Source of the DNA: Psychrobacter faecalis | Lineage (GTDB): Bacteria > Pseudomonadota > Gammaproteobacteria > Pseudomonadales > Moraxellaceae | Reading direction: 5' to 3' | Assembly (NCBI RefSeq): GCF_016107575.1 | Contig: NZ_JABAST010000003.1 | Coordinates: 61,424 to 125,423 of the forward strand | Length of the DNA stretch: 64,000 bases | Shown here: positions 8,892 to 18,718 of the stretch, piece after piece | How positions within the stretch are numbered: the first letter of the stretch is position 1 | Layout of the letters: every line of letters starts with the position of its first letter | Notes under the pieces: generated by a model | The model's input: the letters and a program-made list of their open reading frames with translations, nothing else | Told to the model about the DNA's origin: nothing | Databases searched by the model: none | Position numbers and translations under genes: made by a program

Positions 8892-9009
8892 TTTAATCCT
8901 TTATCTTTTCTAAAAACCTATCGTGTACTGAGCGTTATGTCTTTATATAGCTATTTATATAACTATCTATCTAATTGCATAACGTTCATCAATGACATAA
9001 GGTCATATC

Positions 9010-9726
9010 ATGTCAGCATCCCTACTAGATAAATCAGTGCAAGAAAAATCAGCGCAAATAAATTCGCCTAAACATTATATAAATACAGCGTCCAATCAAG
9101 GGCGCTTTATTAGCTTTGAAGGTACTGAAGGCGTTGGCAAGACCACCGCTATCGAGCAGCTTTGCAATCAGCTACAAGCAAAAGGCATTGACTATCTGCG
9201 TACCCGGGAGCCGGGCGGTAGTCCGTTTGCTGAGCAGCTGCGTGCTATTTTATTAGACCCGGATACCAAAATTAATGATGATACTGAGCTGCTACTGATG
9301 TTTGCCGCGCGCTGTGACCATTTGCAGCAAGTGATTTTGCCTGCACTGCAATGCGGTACGTGGGTAATATGTGATCGCTTCACCGATTCGACCGTTGCCT
9401 ATCAAGGCTTTGGACGCGCGCATGGTGATAATGCTGTACGTGCTAAAATTGCTATGCTTATCGAGCAGTTTGTCAAAGAGTTGCCAGAGCTGACCTTGTG
9501 GTTGGATTTGCCAGTATTAGAAGGCATGGCGCGCGCCAATAAACGCAGCGCTGCTGACCGTTTTGAGCAGCAAGCGACGGAGTTTTTTACTCGAGTACAT
9601 CAAGGGTTTAGTGTCCTTGCCAGCGAGCAACCGGAGCGTATCCAGCGTATTGATGCGTCAGGCAGTGCCGAAGACGTTAGCGAGCGTATTTGGCAGGCGG
9701 TGCAGGAAAAATTTGCATTAGTGTAA
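9010..9726 (+). CDS. tmk: Thymidylate kinase
   Basis: Tmk phosphorylates dTMP to dTDP with ATP in the cytoplasm. The P-loop FEGTEGVGKTT (about residues 37-47), the substrate motif TREPGGSPFAEQLR, and DRFTDSTVAYQGFGR are all present. At 238 residues it has about 30 extra N-terminal residues compared with typical enzymes, which begin just before the P-loop strand; the ATG at 9010 is kept because AAGG lies 8-11 bases upstream and no better start lies near residue 30. It follows mltG by about 120 bp and is followed by a strong terminator, so the pabC-mltG-tmk group seems to end here. Confidence 0.95.
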   Translation: MSASLLDKSVQEKSAQINSPKHYINTASNQGRFISFEGTEGVGKTTAIEQLCNQLQAKGIDYLRTREPGGSPFAEQLRAILLDPDTKINDDTELLLMFAARCDHLQQVILPALQCGTWVICDRFTDSTVAYQGFGRAHGDNAVRAKIAMLIEQFVKELPELTLWLDLPVLEGMARANKRSAADRFEQQATEFFTRVHQGFSVLASEQPERIQRIDASGSAEDVSERIWQAVQEKFALV

Positions 9727-9771
9727 TGTTGTTTTGAAGCTGTCATTTCTACTTTATATTATCCAAAAAAA

Positions 9772-9795
9772 AGCCCCAACTGCGCAGTTGGGGCT
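9772..9795. terminator. Bidirectional Rho-independent terminator
   Basis: A perfect hairpin AGCCCCAACTGC/GCAGTTGGGGCT, with A-run on the left and T-run on the right, separates convergent tmk and the antiporter gene and could serve both. Confidence 0.92.
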
Positions 9796-9829
9796 TTTAT
9801 CGTTTATGGAAAATATTAAAAAGATAACT

Positions 9830-12121
9830 CTACTCTTTATCTATATCCATGCTGTCAACGTTATCAAGGCTGTCACCGCTAGAATCCGGTAAACGATTGG
9901 GGTCAAGCGTGCCTTTTTTGGTTTTTGGTGCGCTGCCATTACCATTGGTACTGCTAGAGGTTTTGGTTTTCGAAGTTGCGGTCGAATTATCCGACATGAC
10001 ACCTTTATTTATAGCATTGGTAGAACCATTAGGAGCAGTAGCATCAGGCTCTGTTGTTTGCACGTTATCTTTCTTAACAGTCGTGCTTGATACCTGAGTT
10101 TTATTAGGCATATCAATAACGCTATTGGCCTGTTTGTCTTGTGCCTTTTCTGACTCGGAGGCTTCTGCTACATTGGCTTCTTTAGCAGTGGTTGCTGCAG
10201 TCTCTGACGTAGTTGTGTCATCACTAGCATCGGTCAGTTCTATACCTTTACGCTTTTCAGGCGCTTTTGAGCTGGACTCAAAGCTAGCATCTGCAGCCGC
10301 GCGGGCCTGCTCTTGTTTTGCCGTTACATCGACCGCTTTTGGTTGCACTTCATCATCGACGACCAATGAAATCAGCTTACGATCACGCGGCACCACCCCA
10401 TCGAAATTATCGGTAATCACGTGCAGTTTACCTTCTTTATCGACGGTATAAAGCGGCACAAATTGCTTATTATCGGCTTTGTATTGCTCAAAGCTATAGC
10501 TGTCGGTGATATTAGTGATTTTGATACGCGCTTTTTTCGACAGCATACTGGCAAGCTTGGCATAAGTCACATCTTTACCAAACAACCACTGCGAATGGAA
10601 GTTGCCCTGCTTATCATCGCGCTCACTTTTGACCTTTTCATCACTGAATTTAAGGCGATAGATTTTACGCTCGCCAAACTCATGACGGTAATGAATTTCA
10701 GACAAGGTATTCATTTCCCTGTCGGTACTCATGGCAAACAGACGCCCAATACCGATAAGGTCTAAGTGATGGTCGGCATGGTCAGAGATAGGATTACCAA
10801 AGTAAGTACGCAAACCACTCATACGAGCTTTGGCGATATTGGTATAGTTATTATGGGCGACGATGACATCAAAACCTTGGTCTTTTAAAGACGTCGCTAC
10901 CAATAAAGCGATAGGGTTGGAGCCAACGACTAAGATACCGTTGGTTTCAGGCTCACGGACGCCCAAGAAATTACCAACCATTTTTGCGCCCAAACCTTGA
11001 ATCATTACTGTGCCGATAATGACGAGGAAAACCAAAGGTACGAGCAGCTCAACGCCTTGAATATCATACTCTTGCAAGCGAATGGCAAAAAGCGATGAGA
11101 TTGCAGCGGCAACGATACCGCGCGGCCCAATCCAGCTAATCATTAGCTTTTCATTGGTTTTTAGATTGGAGCCGATAGACGATGCCCAAACAGACAAAGG
11201 ACGCGCGACAAACATCACAATCGCGAGCAACACCAAGCCTGCAAAACCAACGCTAAGCAAGCTTGCAAGCTCAACGCGAGCCGCAAGAATGATAAATAAT
11301 ACCGATACCAATAAAATGGTCAGCGATTCATTAAACTCTAAAATCGTCTCCCGCGGGAATTTTGGCCAGTTAGCCAGCGCCACGCCAAGGACGGTGACCG
11401 TTAATAAGCCGGACTCGTGCTCTAAATGGTTGGAGATAGAAAACAGGAGCAGTACAAAAGCTAAGGTAAAGACATTACGTAAAAACTCAGGAATCATATG
11501 GCGGCGCATTAAAAACGCCAATAACCACGCGCCCGCTAAGCCCATGGCCACTGCCAATACTACAATTTTGGCAAACAGTAAGATACTACTGGCTTCGCCG
11601 CCTGAAATGATATATTCATAGACCAAAACCACTGCAATCGCGCCGATAGGGTCAATGATGATACCTTCCCATTTCAAAATGTTAGAAATGGTTTTATTCG
11701 GACGCACGCTGCGCAGTAACGGCATAATGACCGTAGGGCCAGTCACACAAACCAGCGCACCAAATAGCAAAGCAATCAAAGGGTCGACATCAAACAACAG
11801 GTAAGTCGATAGCGCCACAATGACAATGGTAATAAGGACACCGACTGACACCAGCATCTGTACCACAGAGCCGTGCTGCTTAATCTCATCAAACTCTAAA
11901 GTCAGCGAGCCTTCAAATAAAATAATCGCCACCCCCAATGAGATAAACGGGAACATCAGCTCGCCGAGTACCAAATCTGGGTCAAAAGCGCCCAATATCG
12001 GGCCAACAATAATACCAATCAGTAATAAAAACAAAATGGACGGTTGCTTTAAATACCAAGCCAACCATTGGGCGGCAATACCGAGCCCAACCACGCCGGA
12101 TAACAATAAGGCGGTATCCAT
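9830..12121 (-). CDS. CPA1-type cation:proton antiporter with TrkA-N-like domain and disordered tail
   Basis: The first ~385 residues are a multi-spanning Na+/H+ (or K+/H+) exchanger domain of NhaP type, with GPTVIMPLLRSVRPNK, the IIIDPIGAIAVVLVYEYI helix and SWIGPRGIVAAAISSLFA. It is followed by a Rossmann-like regulatory domain (NGILVVGSNPIALLVATSLK, about residues 395-500), then a cytoplasmic region, and a Ser/Thr/Asp/Lys-rich low-complexity tail from about residue 600 to 763. Function: pH and cation homeostasis at the inner membrane. The start ATG at 12121 follows AAAAGGATTAATTT. Ion specificity cannot be read. The tail of about 160 residues is unusual and looks intrinsically disordered. 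Confidence 0.9.
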   Translation of the reverse strand: MDTALLLSGVVGLGIAAQWLAWYLKQPSILFLLLIGIIVGPILGAFDPDLVLGELMFPFISLGVAIILFEGSLTLEFDEIKQHGSVVQMLVSVGVLITIVIVALSTYLLFDVDPLIALLFGALVCVTGPTVIMPLLRSVRPNKTISNILKWEGIIIDPIGAIAVVLVYEYIISGGEASSILLFAKIVVLAVAMGLAGAWLLAFLMRRHMIPEFLRNVFTLAFVLLLFSISNHLEHESGLLTVTVLGVALANWPKFPRETILEFNESLTILLVSVLFIILAARVELASLLSVGFAGLVLLAIVMFVARPLSVWASSIGSNLKTNEKLMISWIGPRGIVAAAISSLFAIRLQEYDIQGVELLVPLVFLVIIGTVMIQGLGAKMVGNFLGVREPETNGILVVGSNPIALLVATSLKDQGFDVIVAHNNYTNIAKARMSGLRTYFGNPISDHADHHLDLIGIGRLFAMSTDREMNTLSEIHYRHEFGERKIYRLKFSDEKVKSERDDKQGNFHSQWLFGKDVTYAKLASMLSKKARIKITNITDSYSFEQYKADNKQFVPLYTVDKEGKLHVITDNFDGVVPRDRKLISLVVDDEVQPKAVDVTAKQEQARAAADASFESSSKAPEKRKGIELTDASDDTTTSETAATTAKEANVAEASESEKAQDKQANSVIDMPNKTQVSSTTVKKDNVQTTEPDATAPNGSTNAINKGVMSDNSTATSKTKTSSSTNGNGSAPKTKKGTLDPNRLPDSSGDSLDNVDSMDIDKE

Positions 12122-12916
12122 AAATTAATCCTTTTATAATCTTGTCATATTTTATATCTATTCAGGCGCACTACCAGCGCTGCTAGCGTAAGCCGCAGCA
12201 AAAGTCGTCTAAATATAGTGTTGCAATATCTGTCACCGCTGAGCGCTAAATCTAGCGCTTGTTAATAAAAGCATCAACCACACTATAAACAAAGCACAAG
12301 TAATCAAAGCACAAGTGAGGTTGGCTATCAGTACGATATCGCCGTAAAGACAAAAGCTTTTTAGATCCCCTAAGCAGAATCTAAAAAGCAAAAGATGAAA
12401 AAATAAGCTGATGATCGCCAATTTGCTAAAATAACGACCTACAAAAATTAACTTTTGTTTGCCATATAAATTATTTGGCTTGTTATCATAACATGGTTTT
12501 ATTTGACGTATTCTAGAGCAATCTTTGCGCCACTTGATTCTCAGCTAAGAACGCTTATTAAAGGGAGTAGTGCTGGCATGTTAGCAATAAGGCTATCTTT
12601 ATGATAGAAAAGATAAAGTTTTATACCATAAGTCGAAAATGGACGGTAAACTAACAAGCATTCTTCTTTGCAAGTTTGCATTTCCCAAAGTTTATGATGA
12701 ACGCAGATAACAAAAGCAAGCGGTAAAATCTCTCAGCCAGCAATGCAAAGACTAATATAAAAATCAATTTTTAAATGTTAGCTTTAGAGATTAGCGTAAG
12801 AGTAAACTGAGCGATTATCAGCATAATATATAAATAAGACGCCAGAATTATTATTCATAACGGTCCTATTCAAACCGTTTATAACAATTATAAAGACCCA
12901 TTATATGGAGGGTAAC
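12122..12916. other. Long AT-rich intergenic region upstream of the DegP-type protease
   Basis: About 795 bp without a convincing gene. A 62-codon frame on the minus strand (12233-12421) has no ribosome site or recognisable content. Promoters for the antiporter and protease genes should be here, but no sigma-E type or sigma-70 pair stood out. Confidence 0.35.
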
Positions 12917-14371
12917 ATGCCTAAAAATATGTCTAAAACGTCGAATACAGCCAATTTGAGCCGTTGGTTACAGCAGAGCGCGTTGGCCATAGCGGTAGCC
13001 ACTACTATGGCGGCAGGTATCAACATCGCGACCGTGCCAACTGCCCAAGCGGCTGTTACCACCGCAGATTTTTCGGGCTTGGTACAGCAAGTCACGCCAG
13101 CGGTCGCGCGGGTAAACGTCACCAAAACTGTCAGCGAGGCGGAGCTTGCTAAAGCCCAAACGGCTGAGCTATTGCGTAAGTTTTTTGGCGATCGTTTGCA
13201 TATTCCTGACCAAGCAGCGACGCCCGCGATTGAACATGCCTATGGCACTGCATTTTTTGTCACCCGTGATGGTTATATGCTGACCAATCATCATGTGGTG
13301 GCAGGTGCGGACAAAATTACTGTGACGCTCAATGACAGAAGCGAGCTTGATGCCAAATTGGTTGGCAGTGATGAGCGCTCAGACGTGGCGGTGCTCAAGG
13401 TCACGGGGCGTCAATTCCCTGCCTTGCCAATCGGCGATTCTAACGCGCTAAAAGTAGGGGAGCCGGTATTAGCGATTGGCTCGCCTTTTGGTTTTGATTA
13501 TTCGGCATCAGCGGGTATTGTTAGTGCCAAATCGCGTAATTTTTCCCGTGAGACCAGTGTGCCCTTTATTCAAACTGACGTGGCATTAAACCCGGGTAAC
13601 TCTGGCGGTCCACTATTTAATCAGCGCGGTGAAGTAATTGGTATCAACTCGCGTATTTTTAGTGGTACGGGCGGCTATATGGGTCTGTCATTCTCTATCC
13701 CGATTGATGCGGCGATGGATATTTATGAGCAGTTAAAAGATAACGGTGAAGTTGCGCGCGCCTATCTAGGTATTTTTCCGCAAGATATCGACCGTAATTT
13801 AGCCGAAGCTTATAATTTAGCGCGTCCGCAAGGGGCATTATTGACGCGCGTTTCACCAGACTCACCGGCGCAAAAAGCGGGGCTAAAGCCAGGCGATATT
13901 ATTTTAAAATACAATGATGTCTTAATTATGGAAGCCTCTGATTTATTAAACCTGATTAATCGAGCGCGGCCTGACGATATCTTTCGCGTTCAGATTCAGC
14001 GTGACGGTAAACAAGCTATCATAACCGGCAAGCTTAGTAATGCTTCCAATGCTATGCAATCGCAAACCGGCGCACAGCAAGCCAACGGCATCAGCTTGGG
14101 ACTGGCGCTGCGCAATTTAACGCCAGAGGAGCAAATAGAGCTGGCTGCTGATAATAAGACCGGCGTGCTGGTCACCGCTATTGAGCCGACGGGACTCGCG
14201 GCGCGCTCGGGTATACTGGCAGGCGACGTTATCACCAATTTGCACCAAAAACCGATTAAAACGGTCAATGATTTTTCTAGCGCCGTGGCATCATTGCCCG
14301 AAAAAGGCGTGGTGACGATTGAGATAGTGCGTCAGGGCATCCCAGGTATCATTGGTTTGCGCATTGAATAG
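12917..14371 (+). CDS. degP: Periplasmic serine protease, DegP/MucD (HtrA) family
   Basis: HtrA proteases degrade or refold damaged envelope proteins. Seen: a Sec signal peptide (basic start, hydrophobic core, cleavage near AQA at about residue 45), trypsin-like catalytic residues in NHHVVAGAD, DVAVLKV and NPGNSGGPL, and two PDZ domains (about residues 280-370 and 390-480). Length 484 is typical. The ATG at 12917 follows GGAGGG by four bases; an ATG at 12905 lies upstream of that site and was not used. It is a single gene ahead of the dapA cluster. The name follows the family; mucD is an equally fair symbol. Confidence 0.93.
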   Translation: MPKNMSKTSNTANLSRWLQQSALAIAVATTMAAGINIATVPTAQAAVTTADFSGLVQQVTPAVARVNVTKTVSEAELAKAQTAELLRKFFGDRLHIPDQAATPAIEHAYGTAFFVTRDGYMLTNHHVVAGADKITVTLNDRSELDAKLVGSDERSDVAVLKVTGRQFPALPIGDSNALKVGEPVLAIGSPFGFDYSASAGIVSAKSRNFSRETSVPFIQTDVALNPGNSGGPLFNQRGEVIGINSRIFSGTGGYMGLSFSIPIDAAMDIYEQLKDNGEVARAYLGIFPQDIDRNLAEAYNLARPQGALLTRVSPDSPAQKAGLKPGDIILKYNDVLIMEASDLLNLINRARPDDIFRVQIQRDGKQAIITGKLSNASNAMQSQTGAQQANGISLGLALRNLTPEEQIELAADNKTGVLVTAIEPTGLAARSGILAGDVITNLHQKPIKTVNDFSSAVASLPEKGVVTIEIVRQGIPGIIGLRIE

Positions 14372-14882
14372 CAAAGGATAGCGTGCGTGATTAGCAGCGT
14401 TATGAATCGGCTGTCTTTATTGACAGTAATACATATCGTCCGACCATTGCTATGTTGACGATTCGTTAAAATACCTAAAAAGGTTTTATCGCTGCTAACT
14501 AGTTACGCTACACTAAGCAATTGCACTACGCTAACTATTTAGTTTTCAGGCTTATTTTTTAGGCTAAATAGAGTCGCGCTTAGCATTATAATAGATTGCT
14601 AATTTTTCGCTTTATAGAAGTGTTAAGCATGAATTGTTTGATAGCGATGAAGGCAAAATATGCTACACTAGCAGGCGTTTTTATGGCTTGCAGTCAATCA
14701 AGTGGCGGCAGCTAAATAGCGTCAATCACGTTAGCATAATAAATACACAGTATAAACATCACGCAAGGTCTTGCCCTGACGTTATTTTATCAAACGTTCA
14801 GCTCCGTAGAGCTGATAGGCACACTTGCAAACGACTTATCATGTGATAGCTTTAATAAAAGCTAGGATATACAGGCACGGTT
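14372..14882. other. Intergenic region upstream of dapA
   Basis: About 510 bp. A TATAAT -10-like hexamer lies at 14587-14592 with no good -35. A weak hairpin (ACCT/AGGT flanked by A and T runs) near 14466-14486 may end the protease transcript. A 70-codon frame at 14634-14846 lacks support as a gene. Confidence 0.4.
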
Positions 14883-15788
14883 ATGAGCACAGCATACGAC
14901 GATATTAAAACCCGACTACAAGGCTCAATGGTAGCCTTGGTAACGCCCATGCATCCTGACGGCACGGTCGATTATAAACGTCTGGCAGACCTCATAGATT
15001 GGCAGATTGAGCAAGGTACGCATTGCTTGGTTGCTGTTGGCACCACTGGCGAATCGGCCACTTTATCAATGCAAGAGCACAGCGATGTGATTCGTTACTT
15101 TGTCCAGCATGTCAAAGGTCGCGTACCTGTGATTGCAGGCACTGGTGCAAACAATACGATGGAAGCCATTAAACTAACCCAAGATGCCGCCGAAGCAGGT
15201 GCTGATTGTGCGTTATTGGTCGCCCCTTATTATAATAAGCCGCCACAAGAAGGCTTGTTTCAGCATTATAAGGCCATCGCTGAAGCGGTAAAAATCCCGC
15301 AGATGCTTTATAACGTACCGGGACGTACCGTTGTAGATATCGCCCAAGAAACCGTTGAACGCCTCGCTGATATTGACAATATCGTTGCTATTAAAGACGC
15401 CACAGGTTCGGCTGTTCGCGGTGAGCAACTGATCAGATCCGTTGGCGACAGAATGGTGGTGTTATCTGGTGACGATAGTACAGCTCTTGAGCTGATGCAG
15501 TTTGGCGGTAAAGGCAATATTTCGGTGACGGCTAACGTGGCACCAAAAGCTATGAGTGAGACTTTTAGCGCTGGCCTGCGTGGAGATTTTGATGCCGCTC
15601 ATAAAGTTCATGACGTGGTCAAGCACTTACACCGTGACTTATTTATCGAATCAAGCCCTATTCCTGTTAAATATGCGCTGCATAAAATGGGCATGATAGA
15701 TACCGGTATTCGTTTGCCGTTGGTATGGTTGGCTAAAAAGCACCATGCGACCATTGATGAAGCTCTAATCCGTGCAAATTTACTTTAG
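14883..15788 (+). CDS. dapA: 4-hydroxy-tetrahydrodipicolinate synthase
   Basis: DapA condenses pyruvate with aspartate semialdehyde, the first committed step of lysine and diaminopimelate synthesis. The TIM-barrel motifs are intact: GTTGES near residues 52-57, YNVPGRT with the catalytic tyrosine around 140, and AIKDATG with the Schiff-base lysine around 168. Length 301 is slightly above the usual 292 through a short N-terminal extension. The start ATG at 14883 is the only good one. It heads the order dapA, BamC-like lipoprotein, purC, a common gammaproteobacterial arrangement. Confidence 0.96.
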   Translation: MSTAYDDIKTRLQGSMVALVTPMHPDGTVDYKRLADLIDWQIEQGTHCLVAVGTTGESATLSMQEHSDVIRYFVQHVKGRVPVIAGTGANNTMEAIKLTQDAAEAGADCALLVAPYYNKPPQEGLFQHYKAIAEAVKIPQMLYNVPGRTVVDIAQETVERLADIDNIVAIKDATGSAVRGEQLIRSVGDRMVVLSGDDSTALELMQFGGKGNISVTANVAPKAMSETFSAGLRGDFDAAHKVHDVVKHLHRDLFIESSPIPVKYALHKMGMIDTGIRLPLVWLAKKHHATIDEALIRANLL

Positions 15789-15933
15789 GTTTTTATAAAT
15801 TTAATAAACATACCGCTTATAGTGGCTCTATAGGTTTCGACTATTAAGTAAAAAAGTTAGACATAGTAAAACTATAAACGCTTTGCCTACATACGCACCA
15901 AATAAGCAATAACTGCTAACTCAGAGAGATAAT

Positions 15934-16254
15934 ATGATGACAGTATCATCAAACCCTGCAAAAATATTCCCGATGCTAATGACCGTGGTTTTGGGTAGTA
16001 CGTTAGTGTTGAGCGGCTGCCAAGCGACAAAAGGTCTGTTTGGTAAGCGCGATAATGGTAGCCTTGAATATCAGCAAAGCAAAAAACTGGCACCATTAGA
16101 ATTGCCAGCGGCGCAAGAAACAGCGCCATTTGTGCCGTTATACCCAACGCCTAATGCCGGTGCTAATACCTTGAAACTAGAAAATGAGTCAGGTAAACAA
16201 TATCAGCTGCCAAGACCTCAGCGTACGGTTGCTGCGACCCAAGCAGCAGAATAA
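15934..16254 (+). CDS. Short BamC-like (NlpB) lipoprotein
   Basis: A 106-residue lipoprotein: signal peptide with lipobox VLSGC (cysteine near residue 29) followed by a Pro-rich unstructured region containing SLEYQQSKKLAPLELP. This resembles the N-terminal tail of BamC, the Bam complex accessory lipoprotein, and its place between dapA and purC is exactly that of nlpB/bamC in related bacteria. The two helix-grip domains of enterobacterial BamC are absent, so this is a truncated or minimal family form. The start could be either of the paired ATGs at 15934/15937, after GAGAGATA. Confidence 0.72.
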   Translation: MMTVSSNPAKIFPMLMTVVLGSTLVLSGCQATKGLFGKRDNGSLEYQQSKKLAPLELPAAQETAPFVPLYPTPNAGANTLKLENESGKQYQLPRPQRTVAATQAAE

Positions 16255-16388
16255 ACCCCTTTTTATCCCTATCTATACCGCTGGTCTTTTATTATGGTTA
16301 AGCAGGTTTGTTTTATACCTAAATACAAATGGCTTGGCGGTCACTGCGCGTTTTTACCACATAAGCTTGAACGAACAGGAACTCCCTC

Positions 16389-17102
16389 ATGCAAAAGCAA
16401 CAACTGCTCTATAAAGGCAAAGCCAAGTCTGTTTATGAAACAGAAGACCATGATCTGCTGATTTTACACTTCCGCGACGATACCTCCGCACTCGATGGTA
16501 AGCGTATCGAACAGCTTGCTCGTAAAGGCGTGGTGAATAACCGCTTTAACGCCTTTATCATGCAAAAACTGGCTGACGCTGGTATCGAAACCCATTTTGA
16601 AAAGCAGTTGTCAGACGATGAAGTGCTGGTCAAGCGTTTAGACATGATTCCGGTTGAATGCGTGGTGCGTAATTTTGCTGCGGGCAGTTTGGTACGTCGC
16701 TTAGGTTTAGAGGAAGGTCAAGCATTAACGCCGCCTACTTATGAGCTGTTTTATAAAGACGATGCGCTTGGCGATCCGATGGTCAATGAGTCCATCTCTA
16801 TCTCGCTTGGTTGGGCAACTGAAGCTCAATTGGCGAAAATGAAAGAGCTCAGTCACCAAGTAAACGAAGTGCTAAAAGAGCTGTTTGATGCTGGCGATTT
16901 AATACTGGTAGATTTTAAACTTGAATTTGGCGTATTCCATGATCGTATCGTTCTAGGTGATGAGTTCTCGCCTGATGGCTGCCGTATCTGGGATAAAGCG
17001 ACCAAGAAAAAGCTCGATAAAGACCGTTTCCGTCAATCATTGGGTGATGTGATTGAAGGCTATGAAGAAGTAGCAAAACGTATCGGTGTGCCGTTAAACT
17101 AG
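16389..17102 (+). CDS. purC: Phosphoribosylaminoimidazole-succinocarboxamide synthase
   Basis: PurC joins CAIR and aspartate with ATP to make SAICAR in purine synthesis. The 237-residue protein has the N-terminal [11 protein letters not shown], the [13 protein letters not shown] segment (about residues 94-106) and DFKLEFG (about 176-182) expected of the short bacterial form. The start ATG at 16389 follows AGGA. It is third in the dapA-lipoprotein-purC cluster and is followed at once by a strong terminator. Confidence 0.97.
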   Translation: MQKQQLLYKGKAKSVYETEDHDLLILHFRDDTSALDGKRIEQLARKGVVNNRFNAFIMQKLADAGIETHFEKQLSDDEVLVKRLDMIPVECVVRNFAAGSLVRRLGLEEGQALTPPTYELFYKDDALGDPMVNESISISLGWATEAQLAKMKELSHQVNEVLKELFDAGDLILVDFKLEFGVFHDRIVLGDEFSPDGCRIWDKATKKKLDKDRFRQSLGDVIEGYEEVAKRIGVPLN

Positions 17103-17129
17103 AAATATAAAATATTTAAAAAATAAAAA

Positions 17130-17155
17130 ACTGAGCCATGCGCTCAGTTTTTTTA
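17130..17155 (+). terminator. Rho-independent terminator after purC
   Basis: ACTGAGC-CATGC-GCTCAGT hairpin followed by seven T residues; preceded by an A-run, so it may also act for the convergent gene at 17200. Confidence 0.9.
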
Positions 17156-17199
17156 TGGGGATAAGCATTTTAAAAACCGTTATGTTAAAGATTGCTATG

Positions 17200-17799
17200 T
17201 TATTTGTCTTTACGCGCTTCTTTAATTTTTTTAGCAGCCATTTCCATCGCATCGGCAGCTTTGTCCGCTAATGTGCCAACCACTTCTTTAGCTTTAGTGG
17301 TAGCGGTGTCCTTTAAAGAAGATTCTTTGTCGTCGCTAGATTTAGAGTCATCATCTTTACTGTCTTTCTTGTCAGAATCATCGCCATTTTTACGGTCAGT
17401 TTTGGCGTCTGAATTATCGTCTTTTTTGGCACCGCTATTGTTTTTATCAGACGATTTATCATTATCGCTATCTTTACTATCGTTCTTGTCCGATGTTTTA
17501 TCATCTTTTTTGTCATTAGCATGATCTTGATTAGATGACTTATCGTCTTTGCTGTCTTTATTCTGTGACTGACTATTTTGCTTGTCGTTTTTAGTGTCAT
17601 CGTCTGTCTTAGACTGACTATCTTTTGAGGCGTTATCTTTTGAGGCGTTGTCCTTTGAATCCTGATTTACGTTGTTTTGAGAAGCACTATTGTCGCTGTT
17701 ATCTTTCATCGCTGCGTTTTTATTCGTATCTTTTTCGCTAGCATTTTTATTGCTATCGTTATGGTGCTGCTTATCATTGTTAGTATTAGAGTTAGTCAT
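17200..17799 (-). CDS. Highly charged, low-complexity protein with amphipathic C-terminus
   Basis: A 199-residue protein made almost entirely of Asp, Lys, Ser and Asn, with short recurrent blocks such as KDNASKDNASKD and DSKDDKSSN. There is no signal peptide. Only the last ~35 residues differ: KAKEVVGTLADKAADAMEMA reads as an amphipathic helix of the kind seen in LEA-like and membrane-contacting stress proteins. No known family is claimed. The start ATG at 17799 has a clear AAGGA site, and the frame is open without interruption, so it is probably real. Its neighbours are stress and envelope genes. Function is unknown; a hydration or cold-protection role is only a guess. Confidence 0.75.
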   Translation of the reverse strand: MTNSNTNNDKQHHNDSNKNASEKDTNKNAAMKDNSDNSASQNNVNQDSKDNASKDNASKDSQSKTDDDTKNDKQNSQSQNKDSKDDKSSNQDHANDKKDDKTSDKNDSKDSDNDKSSDKNNSGAKKDDNSDAKTDRKNGDDSDKKDSKDDDSKSSDDKESSLKDTATTKAKEVVGTLADKAADAMEMAAKKIKEARKDK

Positions 17800-18020
17800 T
17801 GTTATATCCTTTTGATTGTATTTTTTAGTGTTGGATGTTTTTAGTTTTTTAACTGTAAAATTGATTGGCGAGTTTTAAGCTTACTATTAGAATGAGTTAA
17901 CTGTCTGTATAGCAACAGTTGCAATAGGTAATAAGGTCTAACGCTTAGCCGCTTTGAGTGGTTTTTTATGCTAAATTTATATCGTCAATATAAACGCCGC
18001 TATAAAAAAGGTTATCTTTG

Positions 18021-18668
18021 ATGTCATTATACAAATTGCCTTATATACAACCCTCCGTTTTAGAACCTAGCTGGTTTGTACGCCCGACCTGCGTGGTAGC
18101 GGCAGATTTAATTGGCAAAGTTTTATGTCGACAGCTAACCGATAGTGAAGGCAAGCAAAAAATCCTGCGTATGCGTATCTCAGAAACTGAAGCCTACATT
18201 GGAGAGGGTGATGCCGCCTGTCATGCGCACGCCGGTACTCGTACTGTGCGTACTGAGATTATGTATAGCCAAGGCGGCGTGTTTTACGTTTATCTGACTT
18301 ATGGTATCCATCATATGCTCAATTTGGTCAGTGGGCCGGCAGAGTCGCCAGAAGCGGTATTAATACGCGCAGGGTTTTTGACAGACGATAGCGCGCGCTT
18401 AATCGACGAGCAATTACTGAGCGCAGATAAACAGCTAACCGATCCCAAGCAATTTGCAGGTCCTGGCAAGCTAACCAAACGGCTGCAAATTGACCGCGAG
18501 TTATATGGTGCGCCTATCATGCCTGCGTCAGGGCTTTGGGTCGAAGACGACGGCTGTCAGCCGCCAGTATCGCTGCGCCCACGTATTGGCATTGATTATG
18601 CGGGCACGGCGAAAGATTGGTTACTGCGCTATGTTTGGACCGACCATCCTTCACTGTCCAAAAAATAG
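18021..18668 (+). CDS. DNA-3-methyladenine glycosylase (AAG/MPG family)
   Basis: This fold removes alkylated purines such as 3-methyladenine and hypoxanthine, starting base excision repair. Seen: the LAADLIGKVLCR-like opening (VVAADLIGKVLCRQ), RISETEAYIGEGDAACHAH containing the active-site glutamate, GGVFYVYLTYGIHHMLN, and PGKLTKRLQID. At 215 residues the length matches. An in-frame TTG lies at 18018; the ATG at 18021 is preferred, with AAAAAGG upstream. It is followed after 50 bp by a NIF3-like small gene. Confidence 0.93.
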   Translation: MSLYKLPYIQPSVLEPSWFVRPTCVVAADLIGKVLCRQLTDSEGKQKILRMRISETEAYIGEGDAACHAHAGTRTVRTEIMYSQGGVFYVYLTYGIHHMLNLVSGPAESPEAVLIRAGFLTDDSARLIDEQLLSADKQLTDPKQFAGPGKLTKRLQIDRELYGAPIMPASGLWVEDDGCQPPVSLRPRIGIDYAGTAKDWLLRYVWTDHPSLSKK

Positions 18669-18718
18669 CCAATCTAGAGTTGTTACTAATTTTTTAAAGA
18701 GCATGAAAGGGGTAAGCA

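Noticed and set aside
12233..12421. Small hydrophobic minus-strand frame
   Set aside because: No ribosome site or supporting context in a long AT-rich intergenic region.
14634..14846. 70-codon frame upstream of dapA
   Set aside because: No ribosome site, odd composition and no recognisable protein; better read as dapA leader DNA.
17192..17524. Leu/Ser-rich open frame on the plus strand
   Set aside because: It is the antisense of the low-complexity Asp/Lys/Ser gene; the repetitive codons keep the other strand open. No ribosome site.
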